DNA of 33,976 nt from an uncultured Rikenellaceae bacterium (GTDB lineage: Bacteria > Bacteroidota > Bacteroidia > Bacteroidales > Rikenellaceae). Location: positions 1-33,976 of the forward strand of contig CALYBQ010000009.1 of assembly GCA_944415565.1 (NCBI GenBank). Direction: 5' to 3'. This document shows positions 8,755 through 17,121 of this stretch, piece after piece. The notes beneath the pieces were generated by a model that was not told the origin of the DNA, did no database searches, and saw nothing but the letters and a program-made list of their open reading frames with translations. The translations under genes were made by a program, and so were the position numbers. Numbering within the stretch: the stretch's first letter is position 1; each line of letters opens with the position of its first letter.

Positions 8755-11046
8755 ATGGCAAAGAAAAAGATAAACAAGGATCGGAAGACCGGCGCTGCAA
8801 CGAGGCGCGGTAAGGGTATGGACAGGAGTGCGGTTATTGCCGAGCTTTTCAGGCTATTTCCTACGAAACGCTATACTATAAAGGGTCTGGCTGCGGCCAG
8901 CGGCGGTGCCGACGGCGAAGGACGTCACTTTACCGCGCAGATAGTGGAGCAGATGCTCGAACAGGGTGCGATACAGTCGGTGGGTTCTGGGAAATACCGT
9001 CTCAGCCCTGCCGAACGGAAGACGATGGAGGGTATCGTGGATATGCTCGCGAGCGGATCTGCGTACATCAAGGTGGACGGCCAGCAGCAGGATATATTCA
9101 TAAACGCGAGGAATGCCGGTCATGCTATGAACGGTGACCGTGTGAAGTTCATAATAAACCGCGTCGGCAAGGGCGGTACGCCGGAGGGTGAGATCGTGGA
9201 GATCGTAGAGCGGAGCAATAAGAACTATGTGGGGGTGATGGAGATCGAGGATGGCAAGAGTTACGGGTTCGTGAGGGTGGATTCGCGAAAGGTCCCGATG
9301 GATATTTTCGTGCACCTTAAAGAGGGGCAGAAAGTCAAGAATAATGAAAAAGTGCTGGTTCGGGTGCTCGACTGGGCCGAGGGCAGCAAGAGTCCTGTGG
9401 GCGAGATAGTGAACGTGTTCGGGATGGTGGGCGACAACAATGCCGAAATGCACGCCATACTCGCCGAATACGACCTGCCGTATCAGTTCGACCCGTCGGT
9501 TGAAGAGGCTGCTAACAAGATTCCGGGCGAGATTACGGCTCAGGATTATGCCGAACGCAGGGATATGCGCCGGATAACGACCTTCACCATAGACCCGGCA
9601 GATGCAAAGGACTTCGACGATGCCCTCTCCATACGCAAACTCTCTAACGGTTCGTGGGAGGTCGGAGTGCATATCGCCGACGTTACCCATTACGTGCAGC
9701 CGGGAAGCGTGGTCGATGTCGAAGGCGAAGACCGTGCGACTTCGGTATATCTCGTTGATCGTACAGTGCCGATGCTTCCCGAGAGACTTTCGAACGAACT
9801 CTGTTCGTTGCGTCCGAACGAAGAGAAGTTGACCTTCTCGGCTGTGTTCGAGATGGACGACGAAGCTAACATATTGCAGCAGTGGCTCGGACGGACCGTC
9901 ACGTTGTCCGACCGACGTTTTACGTACGAGGAGGCTCAACAGGTGATAGAGACAGGAGAAGGTGATTATAAAGAGGAGATATTGACGTTGAACCGGTTGG
10001 CGCAGACGATGCGCGCACAGCGTTTCAAGAACGGGGCCATCACGTTCGAGCGAGAAGAGGCCAAATTCAAGCTCGACGAGACCGGCAAGCCGCTCGGTGT
10101 GTATTTCAAGGAGATGAAAGAGTCGAATCAGCTCATCGAGGAGTTCATGTTGTTGGCGAACAGGAAGGTCGCCGAGTTCGTGGGCAAGAAACGCGGGGCG
10201 GGGGCTAACGCTGAACGCACATTCGTCTATCGTGTACACGACGAACCTAATGTGGACAAGCTGGCGAACTTCAAGAGTTTCATCCTGCGCTTCGGGTACG
10301 ATTTCAAGGCCGAGGGCGGCAAGCAGATAGCCAAGGAGATGAATCGCCTCATGGGCAAGATAAAGGGCAAGAGCGAGGAAAACGTCGTTTCGACGCTCGC
10401 TATCCGGACTATGGCCAAGGCATATTATTCTACCGATAACATAGGCCACTACGGGTTGGCATTCAAGTATTATACGCACTTCACGTCGCCCATACGCCGC
10501 TATCCGGACATGATGGTGCACCGCTTGCTGGCTAACTACCTCGCCGGCGGCAAATCGCCAGACAAGACCACATACGAGGGCAAGTGCGAGCACTCGTCCG
10601 AGATGGAGGTGCGTGCGGCCGAAGCGGAACGTGCTTCCATAAAGTATAAGATGGTGGAGTTCATGCTCGACAAGATAGGGCAGGAGTTCGACGGTCATAT
10701 ATCGGGCATCACGGAGTGGGGTATCTACGTTGAGTTGGACGAGACGCATATCGAGGGTATGTCTTCGTTGCGCGACATGCAGGACGATGTGTATTCGTTC
10801 AGCGAAGAGGATTACGCTGCCGTCGGACATCGTACCGGCAGACGTTTCACGCTCGGTGATGCGGTTAGAGTGAAGGTGTTGAGGGCCGACCTCGCACGTA
10901 AGCAGCTCGATTTCGTGATAACCGCCTCGATAGATTTCAAAACGGGTAAGGTCGTGCCTGTAGAGGCGGACGAAACGTTGCAGTTTGATGAGCCGCGTAA
11001 GTCGGATGCGCGCGGAGCGAAAAGGGGAGGGCGGAAGCGTCGTTAG
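8755..11046 (+). CDS. rnr: Ribonuclease R
   Basis: A 763-residue 3'-to-5' processive exoribonuclease of the RNB family, able to degrade structured RNA. Domains in order: a basic N-terminus; a helix-turn-helix-like N-terminal region (about 25-90); two cold-shock-type OB folds (about 85-260, with GFVRVDSRKVPMDIFVH); the RNB catalytic domain (about 265-605), with TIDPADAKDFDDALSI carrying the metal-binding Asp residues and FTSPIRRYPDMMVHRLL near its end; an S1 RNA-binding domain (about 640-730, FDGHISGITEWGIYVEL); and a basic tail ending GGRKRR. The start is the ATG at 8755 because an upstream TTG lies inside the promoter. The gene appears to be transcribed alone, with a 19-bp hairpin 290 bp downstream. 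Confidence 0.95.
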   Translation: MAKKKINKDRKTGAATRRGKGMDRSAVIAELFRLFPTKRYTIKGLAAASGGADGEGRHFTAQIVEQMLEQGAIQSVGSGKYRLSPAERKTMEGIVDMLASGSAYIKVDGQQQDIFINARNAGHAMNGDRVKFIINRVGKGGTPEGEIVEIVERSNKNYVGVMEIEDGKSYGFVRVDSRKVPMDIFVHLKEGQKVKNNEKVLVRVLDWAEGSKSPVGEIVNVFGMVGDNNAEMHAILAEYDLPYQFDPSVEEAANKIPGEITAQDYAERRDMRRITTFTIDPADAKDFDDALSIRKLSNGSWEVGVHIADVTHYVQPGSVVDVEGEDRATSVYLVDRTVPMLPERLSNELCSLRPNEEKLTFSAVFEMDDEANILQQWLGRTVTLSDRRFTYEEAQQVIETGEGDYKEEILTLNRLAQTMRAQRFKNGAITFEREEAKFKLDETGKPLGVYFKEMKESNQLIEEFMLLANRKVAEFVGKKRGAGANAERTFVYRVHDEPNVDKLANFKSFILRFGYDFKAEGGKQIAKEMNRLMGKIKGKSEENVVSTLAIRTMAKAYYSTDNIGHYGLAFKYYTHFTSPIRRYPDMMVHRLLANYLAGGKSPDKTTYEGKCEHSSEMEVRAAEAERASIKYKMVEFMLDKIGQEFDGHISGITEWGIYVELDETHIEGMSSLRDMQDDVYSFSEEDYAAVGHRTGRRFTLGDAVRVKVLRADLARKQLDFVITASIDFKTGKVVPVEADETLQFDEPRKSDARGAKRGGRKRR

Positions 11047-11338
11047 CGTTGCAGTGTGCTGCTGGGAAGATGCTGCAGACTCGCTATTGAGAAGTGTGTC
11101 ATGTTACGCGAGGCATGCACGGGTATGTTATATATCGTTTGCGGGATGGTTATTCTGTGACGATTTCGTGTTGATTTGATAGTGCCGTCCCGAACCGTTT
11201 GCTTCTGCCGGGTAGACCCGAACGTTCGGTTGTGTCAAGCGTCGTGTGCGTTTATATAGTTAGGTAATCTTGTGAAACTAAGAAGATAAGCCTTTCGTTA
11301 TAATTCTCGCACGGATTGATTGTAAAGATATTCCTATA

Positions 11339-11380
11339 TACTAATATGCCGGACCTCATTCGAGGTCCGGCATATTAGTA
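11339..11380. terminator. 42-bp perfect hairpin between converging rnr and miaB
   Basis: Arms of 19 nt (11339-11357 and 11362-11380) pair without a mismatch around an attc loop. It sits 15 nt past the miaB stop and 292 nt past that of rnr. Neither strand has a long T run, but the position suggests a bidirectional terminator. The remaining 11047-11338 holds no gene; a 12-bp palindrome ccgaacgttcgg lies at 11218-11229. Confidence 0.7.
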
Positions 11381-11394
11381 TTGATTTTCGAGTA

Positions 11395-12744
11395 TTACTC
11401 TGCTACTATCTTCCCCATCAGGGTGGCTGAAGAACAATCCGTGACCTCCACCGTGAGGTAATCGCCGGGATTGTGCCCCTGCCGATCGAATACGACCACT
11501 TTATTCTGTCCCGTGCGTCCGAACAACTGGTCGTCACGCCGTTTCGATACTCCTTCGACGAGGACCTCGAATTGCTTGCCGACGTCGCGGCGGTTATTTT
11601 CGAGCGATAGCTCGTTCTGTAATGCTATCACCTCGTTGAGGCGCGAGGTTTTCACCTCTTCGGGCACATCGTCCTTCATCGTGCGCTGGGCCTGTGTTCC
11701 GGGACGTTCCGAATACTTGAACATGAAGGCGAAATCGTAGCCTACCTCGCGCATGAGCGACAACGTTTCTGTGTGATCCTCCGGCGTCTCGCCGCAAAAT
11801 CCGGAAATGAGGTCGGTGGTTATCGAGCATTCCGGCATGTGCCGTTTGATGGCTGCTACGCGCTCAAGATACCATTCGCGGGTGTATTTGCGGTTCATGC
11901 GTTCGAGCATGCGCGTGCTGCCGCTCTGGGCCGGAAGGTGTATGTGTTTGCATATGTTGGGCATGGATGCCATGACTTCCAATACCTTGTCGCTTATATC
12001 TTTGGGATGTGAGGTGGCGAAGCGAACGCGCAGCAGCGGATCGACCTCGGCGACCATTTTCAGCAGGTCGGCGAATCCGACGCCTTCGCAGGAATAGGAG
12101 TTGACGTTCTGGCCCAATAGCGTGACTTCGCGGTATCCGGCATCGAACAGTTCCCTTGCTTCGTTCACGATGGTCTGAGGGTCGCGGCTTCGTTCACGGC
12201 CGCGAGTATATGGAACTACACAGTAGGTGCAGAAGTTGTTGCAGCCGCGCATAATGGCAATGAATGCGCTTACGCCGTTTTTGTCGAGGCGCACAGGTGA
12301 TATTTCGGCATACGTCTCCTCGGTAGACAACATCACGTTCACCCCTCTCGATCCTGCGGCGGCCTCTTTGGTCAGACGCGGAAGGTCACGGTACGAGTCG
12401 GGACCTGCCACAATGTCCACTATCTGCTCCTTTGCCATAAGGTCTTCGCGTAGGCGTTCGGCCATGCAGCCTATCACTCCGACGAGCAACCCTGGTTTGG
12501 CCCTTTTATATCTCTTGAACTCCTTGAGCCGTCCCCATATCCGTTGTTCGGCGTTGTCGCGTATCGAGCATGTGTTCACGAGTATGACGTCGGCTTCTGC
12601 GATGTTCTCGGTGTAGACGTAGCCGTCGGCCTGCATTAGCGATACTACGATCTCGCTGTCGCCTGCGTTCATTTGGCAACCGTAAGTCTCTATGTAAAGT
12701 TTGCGTCCGTCGCCCGTGGCCGGCCGCAGATTGTTTAGTCTCAT
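11395..12744 (-). CDS. miaB: tRNA-2-methylthio-N6-dimethylallyladenosine synthase
   Basis: A 449-residue radical-SAM methylthiotransferase that converts i6A37 to ms2i6A37 in tRNAs reading UNN codons. The N-terminal MTTase domain has three Fe-S Cys residues in YGCQMN, NTCSIR and GCMAER. The radical SAM domain has the CxxxCxxC cluster motif in GCNNFCTYCVVPYTRGRE (about 150-170), and a C-terminal TRAM domain (about 380-449) binds tRNA. The YGCQMN and VPYTRGRE motifs favour MiaB over RimO or MtaB. A TTG-N20-TACATTTG promoter on the minus strand ends only 4 nt before the ATG, so the mRNA would be leaderless. It diverges from metK. Confidence 0.95.
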   Translation of the reverse strand: MRLNNLRPATGDGRKLYIETYGCQMNAGDSEIVVSLMQADGYVYTENIAEADVILVNTCSIRDNAEQRIWGRLKEFKRYKRAKPGLLVGVIGCMAERLREDLMAKEQIVDIVAGPDSYRDLPRLTKEAAAGSRGVNVMLSTEETYAEISPVRLDKNGVSAFIAIMRGCNNFCTYCVVPYTRGRERSRDPQTIVNEARELFDAGYREVTLLGQNVNSYSCEGVGFADLLKMVAEVDPLLRVRFATSHPKDISDKVLEVMASMPNICKHIHLPAQSGSTRMLERMNRKYTREWYLERVAAIKRHMPECSITTDLISGFCGETPEDHTETLSLMREVGYDFAFMFKYSERPGTQAQRTMKDDVPEEVKTSRLNEVIALQNELSLENNRRDVGKQFEVLVEGVSKRRDDQLFGRTGQNKVVVFDRQGHNPGDYLTVEVTDCSSATLMGKIVAE

Positions 12745-12748
12745 GTCG

Positions 12749-12779
12749 CAAATGTAGTGAAAGACGCCGGATCAGACAA
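12749..12779 (-). promoter_or_regulatory. Promoter of miaB, predicted leaderless
   Basis: On the minus strand TTG (12777-12779), 20-nt spacer, TACATTTG (12749-12756). The last G of the -7 element is 5 nt from the A of the miaB ATG, so transcription should begin at or next to the start codon. Confidence 0.75.
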
Positions 12780-12856
12780 GTTTGTTACGATTTGTATTTA
12801 CATCCCTTTTTGTAGGTATTTTTCACGGGAGGAGAAAAATAATGTATGTACCGTGG

Positions 12857-12886
12857 TTGCATGTCGGGGAAAATAAATTACCTTTG
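12857..12886 (+). promoter_or_regulatory. Promoter of metK
   Basis: TTG (12857-12859), a 19-nt spacer and TACCTTTG (12879-12886). The predicted start near 12891 gives a leader of about 140 nt, which includes the SAM-II-like element. Confidence 0.8.
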
Positions 12887-12903
12887 CACGGTTCGTAAAG
12901 GAC

Positions 12904-12953
12904 GATGTGGAAAGATTTGGTTGATTGCTACCACGTAAAAAAATTGCTAAAAC
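12904..12953 (+). promoter_or_regulatory. SAM-II riboswitch-like aptamer in the metK leader
   Basis: The RNA contains in order the SAM-II signature blocks: a stem atgtgg (12905-12910) / ccacgt (12931-12936, one G-U), GATTTG in the loop (12914-12919), ATTGC (12924-12928), an A-rich joining strand after the stem (12937-12943), and GCTAAA (12946-12951), which in SAM-II forms part of the pseudoknot that holds the ligand. Position directly upstream of S-adenosylmethionine synthetase gives strong functional support. The aptamer ends about 80 nt before the ATG, so it does not itself cover the ribosome binding region as in the classical case. A short hairpin followed by CTTTTTTCTCTT (12957-12972 region) may be the platform. 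The assignment is by pattern, not by covariance model. Confidence 0.8.
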
Positions 12954-13032
12954 AGCATTCTTTTTTCTCTTAGCTTTTTGATTGCCAACCGCTTTCCATT
13001 TTAAAAAGTTTAACTTTAAAACCTTTTTTAAA

Positions 13033-14292
13033 ATGGGATTTTTATTTACATCGGAGTCGGTGTCCGAGGGACATCCCGATAAAGTTTCAGACCAGATTTC
13101 AGACGCGATACTCGATGAGTTCCTGCGCCGTGATCCCGAATCGAAAGTAGCTTGCGAAACGCTTTGTACCACAGGTCTCGTGGTCGTGGCCGGCGAGGTG
13201 CGTTCGAACGCATATGTCGATATACAATCGACCGTGCGCCGTGTGATCCGCAAGATAGGTTACACCAAAAGCGAATATCAGTTCGATGCCGAGTCGTGCG
13301 GAGTGCTTTCGGCCATACACGAGCAGTCGGCCGACATCAATCAGGGTGTGGTTCGCGAAAAGGCCGCCGAGCAGGGAGCGGGCGATCAGGGAATCATGTT
13401 CGGTTACGCATGCAACGAAACGCGCGAGTATATGCCTGCTACGCTGATACTTTCGCACGTTATCCTGAAGGAGCTGGCCGACATACGCCGCGAAGGTAAG
13501 GTAATGACATATCTCCGTCCGGACTCTAAGAGTCAGGTGACTATGGAGTATGGCGACGACGGATGTCCGAAACGCGTACATACGATAGTAGTCTCCACAC
13601 AGCACGACGATTTCGATACGGAAGCCGCTATGGGCGAGAAGATCAAAAAAGACGTGCGCGAGATATTGATACCGCGTGTAAAGGCGCGTCTGGAGCGTGC
13701 GAAGGATAAACTGGCCGCATTGATCGGCGACGATTACATACTGCATGTGAACCCTACGGGCAAATTCGTAATCGGCGGCCCGCACGGGGACACAGGTTTG
13801 ACTGGGCGCAAGATCATAGTAGACACTTACGGAGGCCGCGGTGCACACGGCGGCGGTGCGTTTTCGGGTAAGGACAGCTCGAAAGTAGACCGCAGTGCGG
13901 CTTACGCGGCACGCCATATCGCTAAGAACATGGTGGCTGCCGGTATCGCCGATCAGGTTTTGGTGCAGCTTTCGTATGCTATCGGTATCGCAGAGCCGTT
14001 GAGCGTCTATGTCGATACATACAATACTTCGAATGTCAAGATGAGCGACGGGGAGATAGCTGCCAAGATCGGTAAAATGTTCGACCTTCGTCCCGCCAAG
14101 ATTGTCGCTAAGTTCGGTCTGAAGAATCCTATATTCGAGGCAACCGCTTCTTACGGGCATTTCGGCAATCGTCCGTTCACGCGCAAGGAGACTCTTGTCG
14201 TGCGCGGCAAGGAGGTGCAGAAAGAGATCGAATTCTTCTCGTGGGAGAAACTCGACGAAGTGGAAAGACTCAAAAAAGCCTTTAAGCTGTAA
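13033..14292 (+). CDS. metK: S-adenosylmethionine synthetase
   Basis: A 419-residue enzyme that joins methionine and ATP to form S-adenosylmethionine, acting as a tetramer in the cytosol. [19 protein letters not shown] near the N-terminus carries the ATP and methionine contacts. [16 protein letters not shown] is the family signature (about 115-130), and the Gly-rich [22 protein letters not shown] (about 270-291) holds the phosphate-binding Lys and Asp residues. The protein is complete. I take the ATG at 13033 ([10 protein letters not shown]), because the upstream in-frame start at 12982 lies in the A/T-rich leader and adds residues that are not part of the family. A consensus promoter and a SAM-II-like element precede it, which would give feedback control by its product. 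Confidence 0.97.
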   Translation: MGFLFTSESVSEGHPDKVSDQISDAILDEFLRRDPESKVACETLCTTGLVVVAGEVRSNAYVDIQSTVRRVIRKIGYTKSEYQFDAESCGVLSAIHEQSADINQGVVREKAAEQGAGDQGIMFGYACNETREYMPATLILSHVILKELADIRREGKVMTYLRPDSKSQVTMEYGDDGCPKRVHTIVVSTQHDDFDTEAAMGEKIKKDVREILIPRVKARLERAKDKLAALIGDDYILHVNPTGKFVIGGPHGDTGLTGRKIIVDTYGGRGAHGGGAFSGKDSSKVDRSAAYAARHIAKNMVAAGIADQVLVQLSYAIGIAEPLSVYVDTYNTSNVKMSDGEIAAKIGKMFDLRPAKIVAKFGLKNPIFEATASYGHFGNRPFTRKETLVVRGKEVQKEIEFFSWEKLDEVERLKKAFKL

Positions 14293-14318
14293 TTGCGGCG
14301 GCGATTACGCGCTATGAT

Positions 14319-14358
14319 AAAAACCGGGGTTTGCAATGCGTAGACTCCGGTTTCTTTT
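14319..14358 (+). terminator. Intrinsic terminator of metK
   Basis: AAACCGG pairs with CCGGTTT, the stem extending inward with G-U pairs, followed by CTTTT, 27 nt after the metK stop. Confidence 0.75.
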
Positions 14359-14544
14359 ATGTGGGCCGTATGCGGCGTTACGCGAAACCCTTTGCGGATA
14401 TACAATATAATTGTCCGTATCTTCGTTTAGTTGTACCGGTTTGATGTAAATCCGGTGTTGTGTAATATTTTGAAAATTTAAATTGCCGATGCAGTAATTA
14501 TACCTTTTTATATTTTAATGATTAGCAATGAAAATTCGTAAATT

Positions 14545-16032
14545 ATGAAAAGGAAACAGTTCGTAGCAGCCGTCGTTGTGGCCTCGGTAGTCGCGGCCGG
14601 ACTGACGGCGTGGGGTGTCAACAGCCTCGTATCGTCTAAATTGCAGACCACGAAGGAGGTCCGAGTGGTAGAGTTCGCCAACGGAGGGGTGGGAAACCAT
14701 TTCACGAATTACGACAGGGAGAAATATCCCGACCTGACTTATGCGGCCGAAAATTCAGTGCAGGCCGTGGTCAATGTCGAGAAAATAGAAGAGATCATTT
14801 ACAGCAGCCGCAGTATGGGGCGTAACCCGTTTTTCGACTTTTTCGGCATCCCGGAGGGATATTATGGCGAACAGCAACCACAGTCGCAGGAGCGGCGTAG
14901 CGGAGGATCGGGTGTTATTATCAGCCCCGACGGTTATATCGTGACGAATAACCACGTTATCGAGAACGCTTCCAAACTGAAGGTGACGTTGAATGACGAC
15001 CGTACTTTCGATGCCGAGATCATAGGCAGCGATCCGACGACAGACGTGGCCCTCATCAAGATAGACGCGAAAGACCTGCCGACGCTCGTGTTCGGAAATT
15101 CGAACGACTTGCGTCTCGGGGAGTGGGTGTTGGCGATAGGGAGCCCGTTCGACCTGCGCTCTACGGTGACGGCCGGTATCATCAGCGCGAAATCGCGCGA
15201 CTTGAACGTTATCCCGAGCGAGTTCCGTATAGAGTCGTTCATACAGACCGATGCGGCGGTGAACCCGGGTAACAGCGGCGGTGCGCTCGTGAACGTGCGC
15301 GGGGAGCTGATAGGTATCAATACCGTTATAAAATCGCCTACTGGAAGTTTTACGGGCTATTCGTTCGCCGTCCCCTCGACGATAGTGCAGAAGGTGGTGG
15401 AGGACCTCAAGGAGTACGGCGTGGTACAACGCGGCCTGCTCGGGGTGCAGTATCAGGCCATCAATAACGGTAAGATATACGAGAATGACGGTAAGGGCGG
15501 TTTTCGCGAAACAGAGGTCGGCGAACAGCGCGGACTATACGTGGCTGCGGTGAGTGAAGGCAGTGCGGCAGAGGATGCGGGCATAAAAGAAGGCGATATA
15601 ATAACGGAGGTGGACGGAATGCAAATGTCTACTGCCAGCTCGCTCTCGGAGTATATCGGGACTAAGCGTCCGAATGAAAAAGTCAAGGTTTCCGTAAAAA
15701 GAGAGGGGAAAGTGAAACAATTTGAGGTCGTCCTGCGTAATAAAGCAGGTAAGGCGGAACCGGTAACGAAGTTCGACCTTGAAAAAGAGCTCGGGGGCAA
15801 GTTCGTTAATGTGACCGAAAGGGAGAAGAGAGAGTTGCAGATCAATGGCGGTATCAAAGTCACGTCGATCAAAGAAGGAGGGTATTTGAGTAACAATAAG
15901 GTGCGTAAGAACTTTATCATAACCCATATAAACGACGTGGAGATAAATTCGCTCAATGATCTCGACAAGATAGACGGCAAGATTTCTTCCATAGACGGGG
16001 TTTATCCCGACGGCCGTTCCGCAAGTTATTAG
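14545..16032 (+). CDS. degQ: Do/DegQ-type periplasmic serine protease
   Basis: A 495-residue HtrA-family protease/chaperone of envelope quality control. A basic N-terminus and a hydrophobic stretch (residues 6-29) form a signal peptide or anchor. The trypsin-like domain carries the triad His137 (TNNHVIE), Asp167 (DPTTDVAL) and Ser244 (NPGNSGGAL). The first PDZ domain (about 285-400, with GLYVAAVSEGSAAEDAGIKEGDIITEV) is followed by a second, shorter one (about 410-495, GGIKVTSIKEGGYL ... IITHINDVEI). All catalytic residues are present. It could equally be named degP or htrA. rpoD starts 81 bp downstream with a hairpin between. No consensus promoter is seen; TACCTTTT at 14501-14508 is close but has no well spaced -33. 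Confidence 0.93.
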   Translation: MKRKQFVAAVVVASVVAAGLTAWGVNSLVSSKLQTTKEVRVVEFANGGVGNHFTNYDREKYPDLTYAAENSVQAVVNVEKIEEIIYSSRSMGRNPFFDFFGIPEGYYGEQQPQSQERRSGGSGVIISPDGYIVTNNHVIENASKLKVTLNDDRTFDAEIIGSDPTTDVALIKIDAKDLPTLVFGNSNDLRLGEWVLAIGSPFDLRSTVTAGIISAKSRDLNVIPSEFRIESFIQTDAAVNPGNSGGALVNVRGELIGINTVIKSPTGSFTGYSFAVPSTIVQKVVEDLKEYGVVQRGLLGVQYQAINNGKIYENDGKGGFRETEVGEQRGLYVAAVSEGSAAEDAGIKEGDIITEVDGMQMSTASSLSEYIGTKRPNEKVKVSVKREGKVKQFEVVLRNKAGKAEPVTKFDLEKELGGKFVNVTEREKRELQINGGIKVTSIKEGGYLSNNKVRKNFIITHINDVEINSLNDLDKIDGKISSIDGVYPDGRSASY

Positions 16033-16055
16033 GAATGACTGAATATTAATAAAAT

Positions 16056-16082
16056 GCAGGTGCCGGAAAGCCCGGCGCCTGC
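16056..16082 (+). terminator. GC-rich hairpin between degQ and rpoD
   Basis: An 11-bp stem gcaggtgccgg / ccggcgcctgc (one G-U), loop aaagc, 23 nt after the degQ stop. The bases that follow are taaaacc, without a T run, so it could be an attenuating hairpin or an mRNA 3'-end stabiliser in a degQ-rpoD transcript. The rpoD Shine-Dalgarno (gaaaggag, about 16095-16102) lies outside it. Confidence 0.5.
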
Positions 16083-16113
16083 TAAAACCTACTTAGAAAG
16101 GAGACTGGTTAGC

Positions 16114-16974
16114 ATGAGACAACTAAAGATCACGAAATCCATTACCAATCGCGAGAGTGCGTCACTTGACAAATATTTACAGGAGATAGGGAAGGAGGAT
16201 CTTATAACGGTTGAAGAGGAAGTAGAGCTGGCCCAACGTATTCGTAAAGGAGATCAGGAAGCGTTAGAAAAATTGACCAAGGCGAACCTGAGGTTCGTGG
16301 TATCGGTAGCCAAACAGTATCAGAATCAGGGGTTGAGCCTTCCGGACCTTATCAATGAAGGGAACCTCGGGCTAATAAAGGCTGCTGAGAAATTCGACGA
16401 GACACGAGGTTTCAAGTTCATTTCATATGCAGTTTGGTGGATTCGCCAGTCGATACTCCAAGCTCTGGCTGAACAGTCGCGTATCGTGCGCCTGCCGCTC
16501 AATCAGGTGGGCTCGCTCAACAAGATCAACAAGGCGTTCGCCCGTTTCGAACAGGAGCACGAACGCACGCCTTCACCGGAAGAGCTCGCCAATGCGCTCG
16601 ACCTGCCGAAGGAGAAGGTATCTGATACGCTGAGGGTCTCGGGCCGCCACGTATCGGTGGATGCACCGTTTGCCGATGGGGAGGACAACTCGTTGCTCGA
16701 CGTACTCGTGAATGCCGATTCGCCAAATGCCGACCGCGGACTTATTAACGAGTCTCTCGGAACCGAGGTGGAGCGTGCTTTGGCAACGCTGACCGACCGT
16801 GAAAAGGACATCATCAAATATTTCTTCGGTATCGGGTGTTCGGAAATGACGCTCGAAGAGATAGGAGAAAAGTTCGGCCTGACACGCGAACGTGTGCGGC
16901 AGATTAAGGAGAAGGCGATACGCCGTCTGCGCCACAGTTCGCGCAGCAAGTTGCTGAAATCGTATCTCGGGTAG
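16114..16974 (+). CDS. rpoD: Primary sigma factor of Bacteroidota type
   Basis: A 286-residue sigma-70 family protein that directs RNA polymerase to housekeeping promoters. Region 1.2 starts near residue 14 ([20 protein letters not shown]). Region 2 contains [39 protein letters not shown] and the -10 recognition and melting helix [13 protein letters not shown]. Region 3 follows ([12 protein letters not shown]...), and region 4.2 has the [31 protein letters not shown]. Region 1.1 and the non-conserved insert of proteobacterial RpoD are absent, as in sigma-ABfr, the factor that recognises the TTG / TAnnTTTG promoters seen throughout this window. The ATG at 16114 has gaaaggag 11 nt before it; the longer frame from 16054 begins in a hairpin. 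Confidence 0.96.
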   Translation: MRQLKITKSITNRESASLDKYLQEIGKEDLITVEEEVELAQRIRKGDQEALEKLTKANLRFVVSVAKQYQNQGLSLPDLINEGNLGLIKAAEKFDETRGFKFISYAVWWIRQSILQALAEQSRIVRLPLNQVGSLNKINKAFARFEQEHERTPSPEELANALDLPKEKVSDTLRVSGRHVSVDAPFADGEDNSLLDVLVNADSPNADRGLINESLGTEVERALATLTDREKDIIKYFFGIGCSEMTLEEIGEKFGLTRERVRQIKEKAIRRLRHSSRSKLLKSYLG

Positions 16975-16996
16975 TTCAGCGGTAAGCGATTTGAAA

Positions 16997-17031
16997 ATGG
17001 ATGAAACGTTGAGTGTTTCATCCATTTTTTT
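16997..17031 (+). terminator. Intrinsic terminator of rpoD
   Basis: A perfect 11-bp stem atggatgaaac / gtttcatccat with a 6-nt loop, followed by seven T residues. Confidence 0.95.
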
Positions 17032-17121
17032 GTGCCCGGTGTCAGTATGTCGGTTTTTTGTGCGTGAAATACTTCGTTTTTTTCTATATTTAAAGCTCTA
17101 ACCTAAACAGATAGTCAAGTA

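Noticed and set aside
8854-10830. A 658-codon open frame antisense to rnr
   Set aside because: It is a mirror of the codon bias of rnr, is rich in His, Leu and Arg, and has no recognisable domain; rnr itself has all family motifs.
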